Assembly: GCA_035632095.1 (NCBI GenBank)
Contig: DASQHM010000052.1
Coordinates: forward strand, 1 to 64,000
DNA from: DASQHM01 sp035632095
GTDB lineage: Bacteria > Pseudomonadota > Alphaproteobacteria > Ferrovibrionales > Ferrovibrionaceae
Length of the DNA stretch: 64,000 bases
Reading direction: 5' to 3'
In this document: piece after piece, positions 7,576 through 15,200 of the stretch
How positions within the stretch are numbered: the first letter of the stretch is position 1
Layout of the letters: each line of letters opens with the position of its first letter
Program-made: the position numbers and the translations under genes
The notes under the pieces: model-generated
The model's database searches: none
Seen by the model: only the letters and a program-made list of their open reading frames with translations
Told to the model about the DNA's origin: nothing

Positions 7576-8751
7576 ATGGACCAGCGCGCGAGCGACGACC
7601 GTCCCGGCGTGGAAGAAGTGCGGGAGGCGGTGGCGGCGATTTGCCGCCGCTTCGGCCTCGACTATTGGCGCGAACGCGACAAGACGCACACCTTTCCCCA
7701 TGACTTCGTGAAGGCCTTTGCCGACGCCGGCTGGCTCGGCATCGCCATGCCGGAGGACGTCGGCGGCGCCGGCCTCGGCATCACCGAAGCCGCCACCATG
7801 ATGCAGGCCATCGCCGAATCCGGCGCCGGCTTCAGCGGCGCATCGGCGCTGCACATGAACATCTTCGGCCTCAATCCGGTGGTGAAGCACGGCAGCGACG
7901 AGCAGCGCCGCCGCATGCTGCCGCCATTGATCCAAGGCCGCGAGCGCGCCTGCTTCGCCGTCACCGAGCCCGATGCGGGGCTCGATACCTTGAGCCTGAA
8001 GACGCGTGCCGTGCGCAACGGCGATAAATACGTCGTCCACGGCCAAAAGGTCTGGACTTCGACCGCGCAGGTCGCCAACAAGATGCTGCTGCTGGCGCGC
8101 ACCACGCCCGCCGAGCGATGCCGCGAGCGCGTCGACGGGCTGACGCTGTTCTACTGCGACCTCGACCGCGCCCACGTGAAGGCCGACGAGATCGAGAAGA
8201 TGGGGCGTGCCGCCGTGGATTCCAACGTGGTGTTCATCGACGGCCTGGAGATTCCCGCCGCCGATCGCATCGGCGAGGAAGGGCGTGGTTTCCGCTATCT
8301 GATCGACGGGCTGAACCCCGAGCGCATCCTGATCGGCGCCGAATGCGTCGGCCTCGGCCGCATCGCTCTCAAGATCGCCTCCGAATACGCGCGCGAGCGG
8401 CGCGTATTCGGCCGCCCGATCGGCCAGAACCAGGGCATCCAGCATCCGCTGGCGAAATGCTGGATGGAACTCGAAGCGGCGAACCTGATGGTGTTCAAGG
8501 CGGCCGCGCTCTATGACAAGGGCGAACCCTGCGGCGCCGAGGCGAATTCCGGAAAATATCTCGCGGCGGAGGCCGGGCACGCGGCATGCGAGCGCGCGGT
8601 GCTGACCCACGGCGGTTTCGGCTACGCCAAGGAATATCACGTGGAGCGCTTCCTGCGCGAGATGTACATACCCCGCATCGCGCCGGTCTCGGCGGAGATG
8701 ATCCTCTGCTTCATCGCCGAGAAAGTGCTCGGCTTGCCGAGGTCGTATTGA
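7576..8751 (+). CDS. Acyl-CoA dehydrogenase family flavoprotein
   Basis: 391-residue acyl-CoA dehydrogenase with the full family layout: N-terminal helical domain (to ~120), FAD-contacting ACFAVTEPDAG and GQKVWTSTAQ in the middle domain, and C-terminal helices with RVFGRPIGQNQGIQHPLA and THGGFGYAKEYHVERFLRE. In classical members the catalytic Glu lies in an IYEGTxEI block; the aligned stretch is RIAPVSAEMI, with Pro at the Glu position. I recall similar LAPxSxEMI sequences in a related subgroup, so the base may come from elsewhere or the substrate class may differ. It is coupled to the upstream HTH/coiled-coil gene and followed by a CoA-type Nudix gene. Confidence 0.9.
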   Translation: MDQRASDDRPGVEEVREAVAAICRRFGLDYWRERDKTHTFPHDFVKAFADAGWLGIAMPEDVGGAGLGITEAATMMQAIAESGAGFSGASALHMNIFGLNPVVKHGSDEQRRRMLPPLIQGRERACFAVTEPDAGLDTLSLKTRAVRNGDKYVVHGQKVWTSTAQVANKMLLLARTTPAERCRERVDGLTLFYCDLDRAHVKADEIEKMGRAAVDSNVVFIDGLEIPAADRIGEEGRGFRYLIDGLNPERILIGAECVGLGRIALKIASEYARERRVFGRPIGQNQGIQHPLAKCWMELEAANLMVFKAAALYDKGEPCGAEANSGKYLAAEAGHAACERAVLTHGGFGYAKEYHVERFLREMYIPRIAPVSAEMILCFIAEKVLGLPRSY

Positions 8752-8798
8752 CTGCCTGGACGACGCCGCGCCCTTCGGCGTGCGGTAGCGTTAGCGCG

Positions 8799-9458
8799 AT
8801 GCAGCCGCCCTACGTTCATGCCGATCCGCTTCGGGCGTCGATTTCCGAGCGCTTGTCGCGTTTCCCGGTTCAGTTTCATGCCGATGCGCGCAGGCTGAAG
8901 CACGCCACCGTGGCCATCACCGTCGTGGCGCTGGAAGCGAGCAATGAATTCGGCGCGCGCGGGGATGCGGCGTTCCTGCTCACCAGGCGCGCATCCAAGC
9001 TTAGGGCCCATAGCGGACAATGGGCCTTGCCGGGTGGGCGGATCGATCCAGGCGAAACCATCGAACAGGCCGCACTTCGAGAGCTTCACGAGGAGATCGG
9101 CATCGAACTCGGTCCGGATGCCATCATTGGCCGGCTGGACGATTACGAGACCCGTTCGGGTTATCTGATGTCGCCGCTCGTCGTTTGGGCGCCGCCCGAT
9201 GCGGTCGCGACACCCAACCCGTCCGAGGTGGCCAAGCTCTATCGCATTTCCTTGAGGGAGCTTCGACGAGAGGGTTCCCCGGAGATCTTTTCCATCCCGG
9301 AATCCGGTCGGCCGTTGATCCGCTTGCCCCTATCGGCCGTGAACAATCACATCAATGCGCCGACAGCGGCCATTCTCTATCAGTTCCGCGAGGTGGCGCT
9401 GGAAGGCCGCGCCACGCGCGTCGCCCACTTCGACCAGCCGGTGTTCGCCTGGCGCTGA
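8799..9458 (+). CDS. Nudix hydrolase, CoA pyrophosphatase type
   Basis: 219-residue Nudix enzyme. The Nudix box is complete (GRIDPGETIEQAALRELHEE followed by IGI). Just before it stands FLLTRRASKLRAHSGQ, matching the LLTxR..xLRxHxGQ signature of the CoA/acyl-CoA pyrophosphatase subgroup (NudL/UPF0035, Pcd1-like). The likely reaction splits CoA or its derivatives into 4'-phosphopantetheine and 3',5'-ADP. The frame is open into the preceding gene, but the ATG at 8799 gives a sensible length. The gene lies 47 bp after the acyl-CoA dehydrogenase, fitting a CoA-metabolism context. Confidence 0.85.
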   Translation: MQPPYVHADPLRASISERLSRFPVQFHADARRLKHATVAITVVALEASNEFGARGDAAFLLTRRASKLRAHSGQWALPGGRIDPGETIEQAALRELHEEIGIELGPDAIIGRLDDYETRSGYLMSPLVVWAPPDAVATPNPSEVAKLYRISLRELRREGSPEIFSIPESGRPLIRLPLSAVNNHINAPTAAILYQFREVALEGRATRVAHFDQPVFAWR

Positions 9459-9465
9459 TGCGCGA

Positions 9466-11118
9466 TCAGCCCGCCTTGCTCCGCTCCATCTCGGGCAAGC
9501 GGTAATCCTTGAAGCGTTCGCGCAGCGTGAGCTTGTGGATCTTGCCCGTGGCGGTCATGGGCATCTGATCGACGAACACCACATCGTCCGGCATCCACCA
9601 GCTCGCCACCTTGCTCCGCATGTAGTCGAGCAATACCCGGCCGTCGAGCGCGCTGCCCTGCTTGCGCACGACGATCAGCAGGGGCCGTTCCTGCCACTTG
9701 GGATGCGCGACGGCGATCACGGCGGCCTGCATAACCTCCGCATGGCCCATGGCGACATTTTCAAGCTCGATCGAGCTGATCCATTCGCCGCCCGACTTGA
9801 TCACGTCCTTGGAGCGGTCGGTGAGTTGGATATGGCCTTGGCCATCGATAGTGGCCATGTCGCCGGTCTTCAGCCAACCATCGTCGTCGAGGGCGCTGCC
9901 GCCTTCGCCTTTGAAGTACCCCGACGAAACCCACGGGGCCTTGACGCGCAAATGGCCGAAGGCTTTGCCGTCGTGGGGCAATGCTCGGCCGGTGTCGTCG
10001 ACGATGCGATATTTCACGCCGAAAATGGCGCGTCCCGACTTCATGCGCCGGTCGATCCGTTGCTCGAATGGCAGGTCCGCGGTGCCGGGATACATGGTGG
10101 CGCTGCTGCCGCCGAGCGCTTCCGTCATGCCCCAGGCCTGCATCAATTCCACACCATAGTCACGTTCCAGCTTCTCCACCAGCGCGCGTGGCGGCGCGGA
10201 ACCGCTCGAAAGCGTCATGCGCAGCTTGGAGAATTTCTTGCCCTGGCGGTCGAGCCAATCGGTCAGGATCAGCCACATGGTCGGCACGCCGCAGGTGAGC
10301 GTCACCTGCTCGCTCTCGATCAGGTCGTAGAGCATTTCGGGTTCGTAATTGCGTCCGGGAAGCACCAGCTTGGCGCCGGTCATGGGCGCCAGATACGGGA
10401 ACTGCCACGCGTTGCCGTGGAACATGGGCGCCATGGGCATCAGCACCTCGGCCGAGCCGTTCTTGCCGCCGATGCCGAGAAAGCTGGTGAACAGCAGGGT
10501 GACCAGCAGCGCCGAACGATGGGAATAGACCACGCCTTTGGGGTTGCCCGTCGTGCCGGACGTGTAGCAAATGGTCGACGCCGTCTTCTCGTCGAGAACC
10601 GGCCATTCATAGGCGCCGTCCTCGCGCGCCAACAGTTCCTCGTAGCACATCAGGTTGGCAAGCTTCGTGTTCGGCGGCATGAGCGCCTTTTCCGTCATCA
10701 TCACGAAGGCTTTGACGGTGGTCAGCCGCGGCGCGATCTGCTCGGCCATGGGCAGCGTCAGCGCGTCGATGAACAGGTAGCTGTCTTCGGCGTGGTTGAT
10801 GATGTAGACGAGCTGGTCGGGGAACAGCCGCGGGTTGACCGTGTGCAGCACGGCGCCCATGCCGGATACGCCGTAGAACATCTCCAGGTGCCGGTGCGTA
10901 TTCCAGGCGAGGCTGCCGATGCGCTCGCCTTGCTTCACGCCCATGCGGTGCAACGCCTGGGCCAGTTTCTTGGAACGGAGATGCGCATCCTTATAGGTGT
11001 AGCGGTGCAGGCCGCCCTCGATAGTGCGTGCGACGATTTCCGCCGTGCCGTGAAACTCCGCCGCATAATCGATCAGCGCCGAGATCGACAGCGGCATATC
11101 CATGATCAGGCCCTGCAT
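9466..11118 (-). CDS. Medium/long-chain fatty-acid--CoA ligase (AlkK/FadD-like)
   Basis: 550-residue AMP-forming acyl-CoA synthetase. Signature blocks are the P-loop-like YTSGTTGNPKG, the A5 motif QAWGMTE, GWLKTGD, and the C-terminal motif around TDRSKDVIKSGGEWIS with the acyl-adenylate Lys near MPMTATGKIHK. N-terminal MDMPLSISALIDYAAEFHG resembles AlkK-type ligases. It activates a fatty acid to acyl-CoA for beta-oxidation. It converges on the Nudix gene (7 bp gap) and is divergent from prfC. A small palindrome (11166-11179) in its upstream region may be a regulator site. Confidence 0.9.
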   Translation of the reverse strand: MQGLIMDMPLSISALIDYAAEFHGTAEIVARTIEGGLHRYTYKDAHLRSKKLAQALHRMGVKQGERIGSLAWNTHRHLEMFYGVSGMGAVLHTVNPRLFPDQLVYIINHAEDSYLFIDALTLPMAEQIAPRLTTVKAFVMMTEKALMPPNTKLANLMCYEELLAREDGAYEWPVLDEKTASTICYTSGTTGNPKGVVYSHRSALLVTLLFTSFLGIGGKNGSAEVLMPMAPMFHGNAWQFPYLAPMTGAKLVLPGRNYEPEMLYDLIESEQVTLTCGVPTMWLILTDWLDRQGKKFSKLRMTLSSGSAPPRALVEKLERDYGVELMQAWGMTEALGGSSATMYPGTADLPFEQRIDRRMKSGRAIFGVKYRIVDDTGRALPHDGKAFGHLRVKAPWVSSGYFKGEGGSALDDDGWLKTGDMATIDGQGHIQLTDRSKDVIKSGGEWISSIELENVAMGHAEVMQAAVIAVAHPKWQERPLLIVVRKQGSALDGRVLLDYMRSKVASWWMPDDVVFVDQMPMTATGKIHKLTLRERFKDYRLPEMERSKAG

Positions 11119-11165
11119 GACGCGCTTCCCCGACTGGCCAGCCGGTCTCCCCGGCGAGCGGCATG

Positions 11166-11179
11166 TTACTGATTAGTAA
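11166..11179. promoter_or_regulatory. Candidate TetR-type operator before the acyl-CoA ligase gene
   Basis: TTACT-GATT-AGTAA is a perfect inverted repeat with a 4-bp spacer, 47 bp upstream of the ligase start and 83 bp upstream of prfC. Short TTAC..GTAA palindromes of this kind are common TetR-family sites, and such regulators often control fatty-acid catabolic genes. No regulator gene is adjacent, so the assignment is inference. Confidence 0.35.
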
Positions 11180-11261
11180 GCATTTTCGCCATAGATAGAT
11201 GCGCCAGGCGCATGTCTCGGGCTTTGACAGGCGCGCTCTCAATCCCTACATATCCCCGGCC

Positions 11262-12869
11262 ATGTCCAAGACAGCCGCCGAAATCGCCCGCCGCCGCACT
11301 TTTGCGATCATTTCGCATCCTGATGCCGGCAAGACCACGCTCACCGAAAAGTTGCTGCTGTTCGGCGGCGCCATTCAGCTTGCCGGCGCGGTCAAGGCCC
11401 GCGGCGAGCGGCGGCGCGCGCGTTCCGACTGGATGGCCATCGAGCGCGAGCGCGGCATCTCGGTCACCGCATCGGTAATGACCTTCGACCACGACGGCAC
11501 CGCGTTCAACCTGCTCGACACGCCGGGCCACGAGGACTTCAGCGAAGATACATACCGAACCCTGACCGCGGTCGAGAGCGCCATCATGGTGATCGATGCC
11601 GCCAAAGGCATCGAGGCGCAGACACGCAAGCTCTTTGAAGTCTGCCGGTTGCGCGACCTGCCGATCCTGACGTTCATCAACAAGCTCGATCGCGAGAGCC
11701 GCGAGCCGTTCGAACTGGTCGACGAGATCGAAAAGACCCTGGCGCTCGACGTGGCGCCGGTCACCTGGCCCATCGGCAGCGGGCAAAGCTTCAAGGGTTG
11801 CTACGATCTCCTGGCAGACCGGCTGTTGCTGTTCGAGGGCGGAGACCGGGAGCGCATCGGCGACGTCGTGCCGGTGAACGGCTTGGACGATCCTGCGCTC
11901 GACGCGCGCTTGCCCGCCGACCTGGTGGCGAAGCTTCGCGAAGACGTGGCCTTGGTGCGCGCCGCCACGCCGAAATTCTCGCTCGCGAGCTTTCTCGAGG
12001 GCCATCTGACGCCCTTGTTCTTCGGCAGCGCGCTTAAGAACTTCGGCGTCGCGGAATTGCTGAAGGCGCTGGCGGAATTCTCTCCTCCGCCGCGGCCGCA
12101 GCCGGCGGAGCAGCGCTCTGTCGAGCCGGACGAAGCGCCGGTCAGTGGCTTCGTGTTCAAGATCCAGGCCAACATGGATCCCAATCATCGCGACCGCATC
12201 GCCTTCGTGCGCCTGTGTTCCGGCCGCTTCAGGCGCGGCATGAAACTCTTTCATCCGCGCAGCGGCAAGTGGCTCTCGGTCCATAGTCCGATGTTCTTCT
12301 TGGCGCAAGACCGCGAGCTTGCCGAAGAGGCCTGGCCCGGCGACATCATCGGCATTCCGAACCACGGTTCGCTGCGCATCGGCGATGCTCTCACCGAGGG
12401 CGAGGATTTGCGCTTTACCGGCATCCCGAGCTTCGCGCCGGAAGTGCTGCGCCGCGCCCGGCTGGATGATCCCATGCGCGCCAAGCAATTGCGCAAGGCG
12501 CTGCAGGACCTGGGCGAAGAGGGCGTGAGCCAGGTCTTCAGGCCGCTCACCGGATCGAACTGGATCGTCGGCGTCGTCGGGCCGCTGCAATTCGACGTTC
12601 TTGCCGCGCGCATCGGCGCCGAATACAACATCAAGGCCGGATTCGAACAGGCGCCCTACGAAACGGCGCGCTGGATCGAATGTTCCGACAGCGCCGCCTT
12701 GAAACGTTTCGTCGACGCCAATCGCAACGACATTGCCGAAGACGCCGACGGAGCGCTGGTATTCCTCGCCCGCAACGCCTGGGTACTCGGCCGGGCGCAA
12801 CAGGACTGGCCCGCCGTGCGCTTCAAGGCCACGCGCGAGCAGCATGCGCCGGAGCCGGCGAACGCTTGA
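11262..12869 (+). CDS. prfC: Peptide chain release factor 3
   Basis: Translational GTPase of 535 residues that recycles RF1/RF2 from the ribosome after termination. G-domain motifs: SHPDAGKTT (P-loop), GISVTASV (switch I), DTPGHEDF (G3) and NKLD (G4). The RF3-specific stretch RARSDWMAIERERG and the C-terminal region (VGPLQFDVLAARIGAEYNI) separate it from EF-G. The ATG at 11262 gives the family N-terminus (MSKTAAEIARRRTFAIISHPD). Single gene; no partner nearby. Confidence 0.95.
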   Translation: MSKTAAEIARRRTFAIISHPDAGKTTLTEKLLLFGGAIQLAGAVKARGERRRARSDWMAIERERGISVTASVMTFDHDGTAFNLLDTPGHEDFSEDTYRTLTAVESAIMVIDAAKGIEAQTRKLFEVCRLRDLPILTFINKLDRESREPFELVDEIEKTLALDVAPVTWPIGSGQSFKGCYDLLADRLLLFEGGDRERIGDVVPVNGLDDPALDARLPADLVAKLREDVALVRAATPKFSLASFLEGHLTPLFFGSALKNFGVAELLKALAEFSPPPRPQPAEQRSVEPDEAPVSGFVFKIQANMDPNHRDRIAFVRLCSGRFRRGMKLFHPRSGKWLSVHSPMFFLAQDRELAEEAWPGDIIGIPNHGSLRIGDALTEGEDLRFTGIPSFAPEVLRRARLDDPMRAKQLRKALQDLGEEGVSQVFRPLTGSNWIVGVVGPLQFDVLAARIGAEYNIKAGFEQAPYETARWIECSDSAALKRFVDANRNDIAEDADGALVFLARNAWVLGRAQQDWPAVRFKATREQHAPEPANA

Positions 12870-12933
12870 GACTTCGGCGTGCCGCACTAGTTATCCCCAT
12901 CACACAGTTTTTATTGCGCCGGCGCATTCAGGG

Positions 12934-12961
12934 TTTGCGCATGGGATGTATGGGGTAATAT
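12934..12961 (+). promoter_or_regulatory. Candidate promoter giving a leaderless egtB mRNA
   Basis: TTTGCG (12934-12939) and TAATAT (12956-12961) are spaced by 16 bp in the 98-bp gap before egtB. The -10 hexamer ends only 6 bases before the egtB ATG (12968), so transcription would start at about the A of the start codon. No Shine-Dalgarno is visible. Confidence 0.4.
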
Positions 12962-12967
12962 TGGCCG

Positions 12968-14233
12968 ATGCAGGTGTCGCCAGAACCGACGACCGCCGGC
13001 GCCGCGCGCGAGAATCTTGCGCGGCGCTTCAAGCACATACGTGACGCCACCGTCGCGCTGACCGAAGGGCTGGAGCCCGAGGACCTGGTGATCCAGTCCA
13101 TGCCGGACGCCAGCCCCACGAAGTGGCACCTCGCTCACACGACATGGTTCTTCGAGACGTTCATCTTGACGGCGCATGCGCCCGGCTACGATGTCTTCGA
13201 TCCGACCTTCGGCTATCTGTTCAATTCCTACTATGAAGCCGTCGGCGCGCGACACCCGCGCGCGGAGCGCGGCCTGCTGTCGCGCCCCACGACCCGCCGG
13301 ATCATTGACTATCGCGCCCACGTGGACGCCGCCGCGACCATGTGGCTCGAACGGGCCAGCGACAATGCGTTCGCCGCGGCGCGTGATGTGTTCGTGCTCG
13401 GATTGCACCACGAGCAGCAGCATCAAGAACTCATCGTGACCGACCTCAAGCACGCGCTGGCCCGGCACCCCGAGATGCCCGTGTACCGGACCGACGTTGC
13501 GCGACCGTCTGCCGCCGCCGCGCCGCTCACATGGTCGGAGCACGAAGGCGGCGTGCGCGAAATCGGCCACGATGGCGCCGGTTTCGCGTTCGACAACGAA
13601 GGTCCGCGCCACAAAGCCTACGTCGCACCCTTCCGCATCGCCAACCGGCTCGTCACCTGCGGCGAGTATGCCGCTTTCATCGACGATGACGGCTATCGCC
13701 GGCCGGAGTTCTGGCACTCGGAAGGCTGGGCCGCCGTTCAGGCCCGCGGTTGGACGGCGCCGCTCTACTGGCGCGGCCGCGATATCATCACGCTGTCGGG
13801 CGCGCGCGCGCGCGACGCGGCGGAGCCGGTATGCCACGTGAGCTGGTATGAAGCATCGGCCTTTGCGAAATGGGCGAAGGCCCGCCTGCCGACGGAAGCC
13901 GAATGGGAAGTCGCGGCAGGCGATGTGCCGGTCGCCGGCAATCTTCTCGATGCCGGCCATTGGCATCCGGTACCGGCGGCATCGGCCGCGGCGAGGCAAA
14001 TCTACGGCGACGTTTGGGAATGGACGGCGAGTCCCTACGTGCCCTATCCCGGATTCCGCGAACCGCCGGGCGCCATCGGCGAATACAACGGCAAGTTCAT
14101 GGCAAGCCAGATGGTGCTCCGCGGCGGCAGTTGCGCCACGCCCGAAGGCCACATACGGCCGACCTATCGCAACTTCTTCTATCCCGATGCGCGCTGGCAA
14201 TTCAGCGGCATCCGCCTCGCGAGCGACCTATGA
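12968..14233 (+). CDS. egtB: Ergothioneine biosynthesis iron sulfoxide synthase EgtB
   Basis: 421-residue EgtB. It joins cysteine or gamma-glutamylcysteine to hercynine with O2, forming the sulfoxide precursor of ergothioneine. N-terminal DinB-like domain carries the three-His iron site: His57 (KWHLAHT) and His148/His152 (HHEQQHQE). The C-terminal formylglycine-generating-enzyme/sulfatase-modifying-like domain shows VSWYEASAFAKWA, RLPTEAEWE, GDVWEWTAS and VLRGGSCATP. The downstream egtD overlaps its stop by 4 bp (ATGA), forming the common two-gene ergothioneine operon. No egtA, egtC or egtE is nearby, as in many proteobacteria. Confidence 0.95.
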   Translation: MQVSPEPTTAGAARENLARRFKHIRDATVALTEGLEPEDLVIQSMPDASPTKWHLAHTTWFFETFILTAHAPGYDVFDPTFGYLFNSYYEAVGARHPRAERGLLSRPTTRRIIDYRAHVDAAATMWLERASDNAFAAARDVFVLGLHHEQQHQELIVTDLKHALARHPEMPVYRTDVARPSAAAAPLTWSEHEGGVREIGHDGAGFAFDNEGPRHKAYVAPFRIANRLVTCGEYAAFIDDDGYRRPEFWHSEGWAAVQARGWTAPLYWRGRDIITLSGARARDAAEPVCHVSWYEASAFAKWAKARLPTEAEWEVAAGDVPVAGNLLDAGHWHPVPAASAAARQIYGDVWEWTASPYVPYPGFREPPGAIGEYNGKFMASQMVLRGGSCATPEGHIRPTYRNFFYPDARWQFSGIRLASDL

Positions 14234-15192
14234 GAAGCGCCCGCGGCGAAGCGAGGTTCCATGACCTGGCGCCGGCGCAGGAGAGTTTCCGCGACGCCGT
14301 GTTGACCGGCCTCAGCCAGCCGGCGAAACGCATCCCTTGCAAGTTTCTCTACGACGCGCGGGGCTCGGAGCTGTTCGAGCGCATTTGCGAGCTGCCCGAA
14401 TACTACCCGACCCGCACCGAGATGCGGTTGCTCCGCCGTTTCGCCAACGAGATCGCGGCGGCGATCGGCCCGCGTTGCCAGCTCGTCGAGTTCGGCAGCG
14501 GCGCCAGCGCCAAGTCGCGCATCATGCTCGACGCGCTCGACCGCCCCGCGGCCTATGTGCCGATCGATATTTCCGGCGACCACCTGGCGCGCCAGGCGGC
14601 GGTCATGGCCCGCGAATTTCCCGACGTGGAAGTGATTGCGCTCTGCGCCGACTTCACGGCCGAGGTGCCGCTGCCGCCCCATGCGGGCGGCAAGCGCATC
14701 GCCTTCTTCCCGGGTTCCACCATCGGCAACTTGACGCCAAGCGAAGCGCGCGACTTTCTTGCGTCCTGGGCGCCGAAGCTTGCCGGCGGGGGCATGATCG
14801 TCGGCGTCGATCTGAAAAAGGACCCGGCAATCCTCAATGCCGCGTACAACGACACGGCGGGCGTCACTGCGGCGTTCATTCTCAATCTGCTGGCCCGCGT
14901 CAACCGCGAACTCGACGGCGACTTCGATCTGGCCGCCTTCGCCCATCGGGCCTATTACGAACCGGATGTGGGTCGCGTGGCGCTGTTCATCGAAAGCCGG
15001 CGCGAGCAGACCGCGCGCGTCAACGGCGCCACGTTTCGCTTTGCCGCCGGCGAGCGCATCCACGCCGAGGATTCCTGGAAATATTCGATCCCGGAATTCC
15101 AGGAATTGGCGGCGCAGGCGGGCTTTCGCCCGATCCACGTCTGGACCGACCCGCAAAGCCTGTTCGGCGTGCACTATCTCGAAGCGCGCTGA
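14230..15192 (+). CDS. egtD: L-histidine N-alpha-methyltransferase EgtD
   Basis: 320-residue SAM-dependent enzyme that trimethylates histidine to hercynine, the first step of ergothioneine synthesis. Length equals the known family size (~321). The SAM site is seen as LVEFGSGASAKSR (Glu87-Gly91 region). Also typical are KFLYDARGSELFERICELPE near the N-terminus, FFPGSTIGNL, and VGVDLKKDPAILNAAYND. The ATG overlaps the egtB stop, so the two are translationally coupled. Confidence 0.95.
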   Translation: MRSARGEARFHDLAPAQESFRDAVLTGLSQPAKRIPCKFLYDARGSELFERICELPEYYPTRTEMRLLRRFANEIAAAIGPRCQLVEFGSGASAKSRIMLDALDRPAAYVPIDISGDHLARQAAVMAREFPDVEVIALCADFTAEVPLPPHAGGKRIAFFPGSTIGNLTPSEARDFLASWAPKLAGGGMIVGVDLKKDPAILNAAYNDTAGVTAAFILNLLARVNRELDGDFDLAAFAHRAYYEPDVGRVALFIESRREQTARVNGATFRFAAGERIHAEDSWKYSIPEFQELAAQAGFRPIHVWTDPQSLFGVHYLEAR

Positions 15193-15200
15193 ACGATCCC

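Noticed and set aside
11166..12887. 573-codon frame antisense to prfC
   Set aside because: Mirror of prfC codons; protein has no family features.
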